22,521 nt of DNA from Acetobacteraceae bacterium (GTDB lineage: Bacteria; Pseudomonadota; Alphaproteobacteria; Acetobacterales; Acetobacteraceae), in contig JANXRT010000426.1 in the NCBI GenBank assembly GCA_025356735.1, positions 1 to 22,521 of the forward strand, read 5' to 3'. Positions 14,046-20,504 of the stretch are shown piece by piece. Numbering within the stretch: the first letter of the stretch is position 1; every line of letters starts with the position of its first letter. Both the position numbers and the translations under genes were made by a program. The notes beneath the pieces were generated by a model, which saw only the letters and a program-made list of their open reading frames with translations, made no database searches and was not told the origin of the DNA.

Positions 14046-15067
14046 ACTTCGACCAGGCGGTGCCGAACGACGGCTACGCCTGGTGGTACATCGACGCGCT
14101 GAGCGATGACGGGCAACTCGGCATCACGCTGATCGCCTTCATCGGCAGCGTGTTCTCGCCCTATTACCGTCGCGCCCGGCGCCTGTCGCTGGGCGATCCG
14201 TTGAACCATTGCGGGCTGAACGTCGCGCTTTACGGCGCGCGCGCCAACCGGTGGGCGCTGACCGAGCGTGGCCGCGCCAGTGTGCGCCGAACCCAGTCCA
14301 CCTTGGCGATCGGACCCAGCTCGCTGCATTGGGACGGCAGCGCGCTGACCATCGCGATCGACGAGGTCACGGTGCCGCTGCCGTCGCGCCTCCGCGGCAC
14401 CGTTCGCCTATACCCCCTGGCGGTCGAAAGCCGCGTCATGGCGCTCGACGCCGAGGGCCGCCACCGATGGTCGCCGCTTGCGCCCTGCGCCCGGGTCGAG
14501 GTCGCGCTGGAAAGCCCGGCGTTGCGCTTTTCCGGGCCCGGCTACCTCGACACCAACGCCGGCGACGCGCCGCTGGAAGCCGACTTCTCGACGTGGCAAT
14601 GGAGCCGCGCGCCGGTCCGCCGCGGCACCGCGGTGCTGTATGAAGTCATCCGCCGCGACGGCACCAGCCAGCGGCTGGCGCTGCGCTACGACGCGGCCGG
14701 CGGCGTTGCCGAGTTCGAGCCGCCCGCCCGTGCCGCATTGCCGCGCACGCTGTGGCGCATGCCGCGCGAGACCCGGTCAGAGTCCGAAACCGCCATTGTG
14801 CGGCGCACGTTGGAGGACACGCCATTCTACGCCCGGTCGGTGCTTTCTGCCCGGCTGCATGGCGAGGACGTGACCGCGCTGCATGAAAGCCTGTCGCTCG
14901 ACCGGTTTCGTTCGACCGCGGTGCAGCTGATGCTGCCGTTCCGCATGCCGCGGGAATTCTCACTCCTTGCCGAGCCGTTCCGCCCTGGCGCGCTCGTCGT
15001 CGCGGCGAATGGAGCGCCGTATCGACACCAGCTCGAACACCAGCACGGCAAGCACGATGGCCTGTAG
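14033..15067 (+). CDS. crtC: Carotenoid 1,2-hydratase (hydroxyneurosporene synthase)
   Basis: 344 residues. It adds water to the 1,2 double bond of neurosporene or lycopene ends, making the hydroxyl group that CrtF methylates. Family marks: DGYAWWYIDALSDDG at 14-28, FSPYY, HCGLNVALYG and LDTNAGDAPLE. The conserved end QLMLPFRMPRE lies at about 299-309. ATG 14033 has GGAGG at 6 nt and overlaps crtD by 13 nt. The roughly 35 residues after LMLPFRMPRE look like read-through: they are the antisense of a small membrane-protein gene on the other strand. Confidence 0.93.
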   Translation: MRQMNFDQAVPNDGYAWWYIDALSDDGQLGITLIAFIGSVFSPYYRRARRLSLGDPLNHCGLNVALYGARANRWALTERGRASVRRTQSTLAIGPSSLHWDGSALTIAIDEVTVPLPSRLRGTVRLYPLAVESRVMALDAEGRHRWSPLAPCARVEVALESPALRFSGPGYLDTNAGDAPLEADFSTWQWSRAPVRRGTAVLYEVIRRDGTSQRLALRYDAAGGVAEFEPPARAALPRTLWRMPRETRSESETAIVRRTLEDTPFYARSVLSARLHGEDVTALHESLSLDRFRSTAVQLMLPFRMPREFSLLAEPFRPGALVVAANGAPYRHQLEHQHGKHDGL

Positions 15068-15091
15068 TATCACCCATTCCCACCGCGCCAT
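14960..15091 (-). CDS. 43-residue single-helix membrane protein, antisense to the crtC 3' end
   Basis: ATG 15091 has a strong AGGGGAGGGG site 5 nt upstream. The product MARWEWVILQAIVLAVLVFE has one hydrophobic helix (about 6-22), then a highly charged tail SIRRSIRRDDERARAERLGKE. By the positive-inside rule the tail is probably cytoplasmic. It lies 14 nt downstream of the 108-residue membrane protein on the same strand, so it may be the last gene of the bchIDO operon. 108 bp overlap crtC. I do not recognise the family. The ribosome site, helix and charge pattern favour a real gene. Confidence 0.6.
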   Translation of the reverse strand: MARWEWVILQAIVLAVLVFELVSIRRSIRRDDERARAERLGKE

Positions 15092-15105
15092 TCGAACCCC
15101 TCCCC

Positions 15106-15432
15106 TTAACGGATGCGCCCCGGGGCGCACCCCCGGCGGGTTTTGGGCCAGCGCCCCAACCTTCCTGCCGACTGCCACCGCCGCGCCAGATCACCAACAT
15201 GCGCCAGCAAAGAACCGAGCAGGGCAGCGGCGATCCAAACCCAAGGTTCACCGGTCAGCGCCAGGCGCAAGGCCAGCAGCAGACAGCAGCCGGATGCGAG
15301 GTTGACCAGGAAGTCGCCAGGCGCCACGCCTCGGCCGGTCGCCCGGTGCAACGCCACGAGGGCGACGGCCTCCAGCACCGTGAGTACCAGGATGGCGTCG
15401 ATGATATGCCCGGAGGCGAACAGCGTGCTCAT
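15106..15432 (-). CDS. 108-residue membrane protein of unknown function
   Basis: The start ATGA overlaps the stop of the DUF3422 gene, suggesting coupled translation; no separate ribosome site is seen. Three hydrophobic segments (about 8-27, 40-59 and 63-78) follow MSTLFASGHIIDAIL. The last 18 residues or so (GRWPKTRRGCAPGRIR end) are encoded by a dispersed extragenic repeat, so the original C-terminus was probably near residue 92. No known domain is recognised. Position in the bchI-bchD-bchO operon suggests a membrane-linked accessory role, by context only. Confidence 0.65.
   Translation of the reverse strand: MSTLFASGHIIDAILVLTVLEAVALVALHRATGRGVAPGDFLVNLASGCCLLLALRLALTGEPWVWIAAALLGSLLAHVGDLARRWQSAGRLGRWPKTRRGCAPGRIR
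15114..15171. repeat. REP-like extragenic element (copy 2)
   Basis: A perfect 16-bp palindrome TGCGCCCCGGGGCGCA at 15114-15129 is followed by GGCGGGTTTTGGGCCAGCGC and CCCAACCTTCCTGCC. This matches the block at 653-705 in layout and 3' end, in the same orientation. GGGGC...GCCCC elements of this type are common in intergenic DNA of GC-rich alphaproteobacteria. Here it forms the 3' end of a reading frame. Confidence 0.7.
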
Positions 15433-16712
15433 CGGTCGATGACGCCGCGGCGGACGCGGTGCAGCGCCAGGGCCACGGCGATGGCGACGACCGGGATGCT
15501 GACCGCCATCGCGATGTCCGGCACGACGGCGACGCCGGCGGCGTGCAGGCCCTCGGCGGCGTGGCCGACCAGGCCGACGATGTAGTAGGTGACGGCGGCG
15601 ATCGACAGCCCCTCGACGGTCGATTGCAGGCGCAGCTGCAGGCTGGCGCGGCGGTTCATCGAGGCGAGCAGCGACTGGTTCTGGCGCTCGCGGCTGACAT
15701 CGACGCGGGTCGAGAGCAGCTGGGTCGCCTGTGCGACGCGTTGCGACAGCGACTCCTGGCGGCCGGCGACCGACCGGCAGGTGTTCATCGCCGGGGCCAG
15801 CCGGCGTTCGGTGAACTCCCGGAATGTCTGCATGCCCTGGCTGCGGTCCTCACGCAATTCGGCGATGCGGCCCTGCACGAGCTCGTAGTAGGCGCCAGCG
15901 GCGCTGAACCGGTAGAGGCTGGCCGAATGGCGGCTTTCGATTTCGGCCTGCAGCCGGGTCAGGCGTTCCAGCAGCACCGGCTCGTCGGGTTCGCCGGCGC
16001 TGATCAATGCCGTGGTGACGGCGGCGAGCTCGCGCTCGCGCTCGCCGAGGAAGGGTGCGAGGTCGCGGGCCACCGGCAAGGCGAGCAGCGCCATGATGCG
16101 GTAGGTGTCGATCTCCAGCAGATGCTGCATCATGCGGCCGGCCTGGAACGGGTTCATGGCGTGGTTGAGGATCAGCAGCCGGCTGTAGCCGTCGGCGTGG
16201 ATGCGGAAATCGGTGAGCGCGGTGCCGCCGTAGCCGGCGATGCGCGAGCCGACCAGCACGTTGCCGTCGAAGAACTGTGCCGCCATGGCGCGGACGTCGA
16301 TGCCTTCCTCCTCTTCCGCCGGCAGCAGCGCGGTGTGGGCCGCGACCATGACCTGGCCGGGCAGCGAGGCGATCCACTCGCCCGGCACGGCGGCGATGGC
16401 CGGGCGGTCGAACGACTCCTTGTCGGCGCCGCTGACGATGAAGGTGCAGCGGATGAACTCGGTGTGGCCCTCGAAGCGAAGCCGGAACGGCCCGAAATCG
16501 GCGCTGTAGTGGCCGGCGCCGGGTTCGGGCGGCTTGACGCCGAACTGCTCGGCGAGTTCGCGGATGGCCCGGATCGCGAGCTCGCGCTGGCCAGGGTCGC
16601 ACAGCAGCGCCAGGTACGACATCCGCAACGGGGTGACGAGCGGCTCGGGCGGCCGCGAATGGACCTCGTCGTTGAGCTCGATGCGTTGCGGGTGGTTGCG
16701 CGGGCGGGTCAT
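15429..16712 (-). CDS. DUF3422 family membrane protein
   Basis: 427 residues. The N-terminus RIELNDEVHSRPPEPL and the later TDFRIHADGYSRLLILN block are typical of the DUF3422 family, whose biochemical role is unknown. A long helical region with charged, coiled-coil-like character (about 220-365) precedes two C-terminal membrane helices (about 370-390 and 397-418) and a basic cytoplasmic end. ATG 16712 overlaps the bchO stop by 4 nt (ATGA), and its own stop overlaps the next gene, so it belongs to the chelatase operon by arrangement. A link to tetrapyrrole or membrane assembly is inference. Confidence 0.88.
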   Translation of the reverse strand: MTRPRNHPQRIELNDEVHSRPPEPLVTPLRMSYLALLCDPGQRELAIRAIRELAEQFGVKPPEPGAGHYSADFGPFRLRFEGHTEFIRCTFIVSGADKESFDRPAIAAVPGEWIASLPGQVMVAAHTALLPAEEEEGIDVRAMAAQFFDGNVLVGSRIAGYGGTALTDFRIHADGYSRLLILNHAMNPFQAGRMMQHLLEIDTYRIMALLALPVARDLAPFLGERERELAAVTTALISAGEPDEPVLLERLTRLQAEIESRHSASLYRFSAAGAYYELVQGRIAELREDRSQGMQTFREFTERRLAPAMNTCRSVAGRQESLSQRVAQATQLLSTRVDVSRERQNQSLLASMNRRASLQLRLQSTVEGLSIAAVTYYIVGLVGHAAEGLHAAGVAVVPDIAMAVSIPVVAIAVALALHRVRRGVIDR

Positions 16713-17596
16713 TGCCTTGCCGTCTCCGCCATCGCCTCGGCAAGGATCAGCGCCGCGATCTCGTTCGGCTTTTCCTCATGGGCGAGGTGGCCGAGGCCGG
16801 GGAGAAGGATGCTGCGCGCGGCCGGCGCCAGGGCGCGGACGCGCAGCGTGTCGGCGGGCGGAATGGTGCGGTCGCGGCGGCCGGCGATGAGCAGCAGCGG
16901 CACGCGGAGTCGGGGCAGGTCGGCCATGAGCTGGCGCAGGTCCCAGTTGGCCATCATGCCGAGCGCGCCGGCGACGTGGCCGGGATTGCGCACCAGGAGG
17001 CCGTAGAGGGCGACAGCCTCGGGGGTCGGCGTCGATCCGGTGTCGCGCAGCAGCCGTTCCACCGTGCGGTCGGCAGCGGCGCTGGCGGCGAACAGCCGGG
17101 GCACCACGGGCAGGCCGGCGAGCAGCTTGGCGACCGGCGAGAACAGCTGGGCCGCCCCGCCCCGCAGCGGCAGCAGCGCGGCGTTGAGCCCGATCAGCAG
17201 CCGCGGATGGATGCCGCCGTCGATCGCCAGGCGAAGCAGGATGGCGGCCCCCGCCGAATGCCCGACGGCGATCGCCGGATCGTGGCCGAGGGTTGCGAGC
17301 AGCGCCTGGATGCCTTCCGCCATGCCCGCCAGGGACAGCCCGCGGGGCGGAGGCATATCGGAAAAGCCATGGCCGGGCAGGTCGGGCGCGATCACCGTGA
17401 AGTGCCGGGCGAGCAGCGGTGCCAGGTCGCGCCATGAGTGCGTGGCGGCGCCGGTGCCGTGCAGCAGCAGCATGGCGGGGCCGGCGCCCATCACCTGGAC
17501 GTGCCAGCGCATGCCGCCGGCGGTGACGAACCGGCTGTGCTCGCGGTTCGGCCAGCCGCCGCCGTCGCGGTCCCAGTCGAGCCGGCCCTGGCTCAC
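16709..17596 (-). CDS. bchO: Magnesium-chelatase-associated alpha/beta hydrolase BchO
   Basis: 295 residues from GTG 17596. DWDRDGGGWPNREHSRFV at 7-24 is the BchO signature. HGTGAATHSW (46-55) forms the oxyanion region, S114 in GHSAGA is the nucleophile, D is in GRRDRTIP, and H is in GLGHLAHEEKP. BchO is routinely encoded with bchI and bchD. Its exact reaction is not settled; an accessory role in Mg-protoporphyrin formation is proposed. The start is chosen by homology to the N-terminus. No Shine-Dalgarno is seen, and the gap from the bchD stop is 25 nt. The longer frame to 17662 runs inside bchD. Confidence 0.92.
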   Translation of the reverse strand: MSQGRLDWDRDGGGWPNREHSRFVTAGGMRWHVQVMGAGPAMLLLHGTGAATHSWRDLAPLLARHFTVIAPDLPGHGFSDMPPPRGLSLAGMAEGIQALLATLGHDPAIAVGHSAGAAILLRLAIDGGIHPRLLIGLNAALLPLRGGAAQLFSPVAKLLAGLPVVPRLFAASAAADRTVERLLRDTGSTPTPEAVALYGLLVRNPGHVAGALGMMANWDLRQLMADLPRLRVPLLLIAGRRDRTIPPADTLRVRALAPAARSILLPGLGHLAHEEKPNEIAALILAEAMAETARQ

Positions 17597-17603
17597 CTGG
17601 TGT

Positions 17604-17633
17604 TGCTCATCGGGGCGCTGCTCATCGGGGCGC
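17604..17633. repeat. Two-copy 15-bp tandem repeat over the bchD stop
   Basis: TGCTCATCGGGGCGC occurs at 17604-17618 and again immediately at 17619-17633 with no mismatch. The upstream copy (in transcript order) contains the bchD stop codon. The duplication has pushed the bchO start away and may have cost bchO its usual overlap or ribosome site. Confidence 0.85.
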
Positions 17634-19310
17634 CGCGGCGCGAACCGCGCGCGACAGCGCATCGGCGTTGGCGTAGGGCAGCGCCACGTAGCGCGCGCCC
17701 ATCTCGCCGGCCAGCCGGGCGGCGGCGGGGTTGGGGCGCGGCGAGGTGTCGATCAGCATCGCCGCGATCTTCGCATGACGCACGCGGCCGGCAGCCGACA
17801 GCGCGTCTGCCTCCGCCCGGGCGCGTCCGGGCGAGCCGTCGCGGGCTACGTTGGCGCGGCCGTCGGTGAGCAGGGTGAGGATCGCGGTGCGGCCGCCGAA
17901 CGTGATCGTCTGTGCCAGCGCCATTGCGGCGTCGATGCCGTGGGCGACAGGCGTGCCGCCGCCACCGGGCAGGCCGGCCAGGCAGCGCTTGGCGCGGACC
18001 AGCGACTGGGTCGGGGGCAGCAGCAGCTCGGCGCCCTGGCCACGGAAGGCGATCAGCGCGACCTCGTCGCGGCGCACGTAGCAATCGGCCAGCAGCAGCT
18101 CGACGGCGCCCTTGGTCTCGGCGAGGCGCGTGAGGGCGGCGGAGCCGGAGGCATCGACCACGAACACGGTGGTGGTGCCGGTGCGCTGCTTGAACAGCTT
18201 CACGCGAAAATCGTCACGGCGGATTGCCAGCCGGCCGCCGGGCGCGGTGGCGCGCAGCTTCTGCCAGGGTGCCGCGGCCTTGAGGGTTTCGATGAGGTGC
18301 AGCCGGGCGCCCGAGCCGGGCTTGCCGCGCCGGCTGCCGATCGGCCTTCCTTGCCGGGCGGACGGCATCGGCTTGCCGGCGCGCCCCGCCGACCGGCCGC
18401 GCATCTTCTCCGGCCCGAAGCTGATCTGCGACAACAGACCAGCCGGGATGGCGGCCTGGACGGCGGCGAGCAGGATATCTGCCAGCGGTATCTCGACGTC
18501 TTCAGGCGCGTCATCCGACGTCGTTTCATTCGGATCGGATGGGGCTTCGCGCGGCTCCTCCGCTGCTTCTTCTGGGGGCATCGGCTCGCCGGCCAGCATC
18601 TGGGTGGCGCGCCGGGCGAACACCAGCCGGCCGGCGATGGCGGCGTCCTCCATCGATATCGAACCACGGCCGTCGAGGGCGCAGGCGGCGCGGGCCACCC
18701 GCAAGGCGAGCACCGGCGCGCGGATCGAGGCGATGCCCAGTTGCATCGCCGTACCGCACAGCGCCGCAACGACAGCGTCGTCGGCAACGACCTGGCCCAG
18801 CCGGTTCCGGGCCGCGGCGATCCGCCCGGCGTCCGGCGCCGGCTCGTCAAACCCGGTCACGTCGGCAAGGTCGAGATGGAACGCCAGCCGATCGAGCAGC
18901 GCGGCGGAGGGCCGTTCGTCTTCCGCCATGCCCTCGTCGAGCGCCACCATGCCGACACCGCCGCGGTCGAGAGCGCCGGTGAGATGAGCGGCAACGAGCG
19001 GTGGCAGCCGCTCCGCCATGGCAAGTAGAAGAACCCCGCCATCGGCCTCGGCCAGGATGCCGGGCTGGGTCACGGGACGGCCGGCGCGCAAGGTCGCGGC
19101 GAGGTCGAGGCCGCCGAGCAGCCGGTCATCGGCAACGTTCAGCGGCAGCTTTCGAACCGGCATGTCGTCCGCCAGCGCGGCACGCAGCCGGGCCAGCCAG
19201 GCATCGCGCGCGGGGCCGGGGCCGGCGCGCAACCAGACGCCGCCGGTGCCGGCCGGATCGACCGCGAACAATTCACACGCGAGTGCCGCATCGGCGCCCG
19301 GAGAATTCAT
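17622..19310 (-). CDS. bchD: Magnesium chelatase subunit D
   Basis: 562 residues, the family's usual length. Together with BchI it forms the AAA+ motor that lets BchH insert Mg2+ into protoporphyrin IX. The N-terminal AAA-like half (about 10-235) lacks an intact Walker A, as in other BchD proteins. An acidic Pro/Glu linker spans about 241-275. The C-terminal von Willebrand A domain has a MIDAS set: D386-x-S388-x-S390 (VVDASGSAAL), T453 in GGTPVAHG, and D483 in LLTDGRANV. ATG 19310 overlaps the bchI stop (ATGA). The open frame running upstream antisense is a shadow. Confidence 0.96.
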   Translation of the reverse strand: MNSPGADAALACELFAVDPAGTGGVWLRAGPGPARDAWLARLRAALADDMPVRKLPLNVADDRLLGGLDLAATLRAGRPVTQPGILAEADGGVLLLAMAERLPPLVAAHLTGALDRGGVGMVALDEGMAEDERPSAALLDRLAFHLDLADVTGFDEPAPDAGRIAAARNRLGQVVADDAVVAALCGTAMQLGIASIRAPVLALRVARAACALDGRGSISMEDAAIAGRLVFARRATQMLAGEPMPPEEAAEEPREAPSDPNETTSDDAPEDVEIPLADILLAAVQAAIPAGLLSQISFGPEKMRGRSAGRAGKPMPSARQGRPIGSRRGKPGSGARLHLIETLKAAAPWQKLRATAPGGRLAIRRDDFRVKLFKQRTGTTTVFVVDASGSAALTRLAETKGAVELLLADCYVRRDEVALIAFRGQGAELLLPPTQSLVRAKRCLAGLPGGGGTPVAHGIDAAMALAQTITFGGRTAILTLLTDGRANVARDGSPGRARAEADALSAAGRVRHAKIAAMLIDTSPRPNPAAARLAGEMGARYVALPYANADALSRAVRAAAPR

Positions 19311-20359
19311 GCGCCAAGAATTTCCTCGATCGCGCGCTCGACCCGCGTGGTCGCCACCGCGTCGTCCAGCGGGTTGCGGCGCAGCCGGTGGCGCAACGCC
19401 GCCGGCGCCACGCGGCGGATGTGGCGATCGTCGACCACCGAATCGCCGTCGAGTGCCGCCACCGCGCGGGCGGCGCGGATCAGGGTCAGCTCGCCGCGCA
19501 GCCCGTCGGTGCCGAGGCGGATACAGAGCCTGGCCGCGCTTTCCAGCGCCGCGTCCGGTGCCCCGACCGTCGGCAGCGCCGCGCGGGCCAGGACGATCTG
19601 CCGACGCAGCCTGGCATCGTGCTTCGCCCACTCGGCGGTGAAGCCGGCCGGATCGCGCTCGAAGGCATCGCGGCGGCGCACCACGTCGACCCGGGTGGGG
19701 AGGTCCTCGGGGGTGCGGACATCGACGGATAGGCCGAACCGGTCGAGCAGCTGCGGCCGCAACTCGCCTTCTTCGGGGTTGCCGCTGCCGATCAGCACGA
19801 ACCGCGCCGGGTGGCGGATGCTGAGCCCCTCGCGCTCGACCAGGTTCTCGCCCGACGCCGCAACGTCGAGCAGAAGATCGACGATGTGGTCCTCCAGCAG
19901 GTTGGCCTCGTCGATATACAGGAAGCCGCGGTTGGCGCGGGCGAGCAAGCCGGGCTCGAACGCCTTGACGCCGTGGGCCAGCGCCTGCTCGAGGTCGAGC
20001 GCGCCGACCACGCGGTCCTCGGTGGCGCCGAGCGGCAGGTCGACCACCGGCACCGGAATGGTCTTCGAGCGCACGGGCTCGAACGGCTGGCGTTCGCGGC
20101 AGTCCTGGCACCACCGGCTCGACGCGCCGGGATCGCAGGCATAGGCGCAGCCCTCGATGGCGCGCATCGGCGGCAGCAGCGAGGCGAGTGCCCGCACCGC
20201 CGTCGATTTTCCGGTGCCGCGATCGCCGAAGATCAGCACGCCGCCGATGCCGGGATCGATCGCGGCGACGATCAGGCCGAGCTTCATCTCCTCCTGGCCG
20301 ACGATAGCCGAGAACGGGAACACCGGACGGGTGGCCAGGCTGGCGCGCAGGCCGGTCAC
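19307..20359 (-). CDS. bchI: Magnesium chelatase ATPase subunit I
   Basis: 350 residues from GTG 20359. It is the AAA+ ATPase of Mg-chelatase. FPFSAIVGQEEMKLGL opens the domain. Walker A is GDRGTGKS at 45-52, Walker B FLYIDEAN at 146-153, sensor 1 GSGNPEEGELRPQLLDRFGL at 191-210. Four cysteines, C71, C75, C84 and C87 (C-x3-C-x8-C-x2-C), form a possible metal or redox site in the loop after Walker A. GTG overlaps the stop of a short leader ORF (GTGA), and no strong Shine-Dalgarno is next to it, so initiation may depend on coupling. Confidence 0.95.
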   Translation of the reverse strand: MTGLRASLATRPVFPFSAIVGQEEMKLGLIVAAIDPGIGGVLIFGDRGTGKSTAVRALASLLPPMRAIEGCAYACDPGASSRWCQDCRERQPFEPVRSKTIPVPVVDLPLGATEDRVVGALDLEQALAHGVKAFEPGLLARANRGFLYIDEANLLEDHIVDLLLDVAASGENLVEREGLSIRHPARFVLIGSGNPEEGELRPQLLDRFGLSVDVRTPEDLPTRVDVVRRRDAFERDPAGFTAEWAKHDARLRRQIVLARAALPTVGAPDAALESAARLCIRLGTDGLRGELTLIRAARAVAALDGDSVVDDRHIRRVAPAALRHRLRRNPLDDAVATTRVERAIEEILGA

Positions 20360-20406
20360 GATCCGGATTTCCCGGCGTCAAAACTCAGGCTGGCGGTCGG
20401 TTGCAC
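20356..20406 (-). CDS. Putative 16-codon leader peptide coupled to bchI
   Basis: GTG at 20404-20406 lies exactly 7 nt after a perfect GGAGG (complement of 20414-20418). The frame encodes MQPTASLSFDAGKSGS and its TGA overlaps the bchI GTG start as GTGA. bchI itself has only a weak GGGAA upstream, so ribosomes may reach it by termination-reinitiation. The peptide has no recognisable domain. Alternatively the GGAGG site simply recruits ribosomes without a functional peptide. Confidence 0.5.
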   Translation of the reverse strand: MQPTASLSFDAGKSGS

Positions 20407-20438
20407 GGCGACACCTCCGGGAAAGCGTCATCGCAGGT

Positions 20439-20476
20439 TGTCACTCTTTCGCTTGAGTGTCACGTACGCATGACAC
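20439..20476 (-). promoter_or_regulatory. PpsR/CrtJ operator upstream of bchI
   Basis: TGTcacgtacgcatgACA at 20458-20475 fits TGTC-N10-GACA, with GTGTCA/TGACAC arms spanning 20457-20476. A degenerate TGT-N12-TGA lies beside it at 20439-20456, 1 bp away. The site sits 52 nt upstream of the leader ORF in the 145-bp bchI-ppsR spacer. A convincing -35/-10 pair was not found. Confidence 0.75.
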
Positions 20477-20504
20477 CGGCTCGGTTGCGACTTCGGTCAG
20501 AAGC

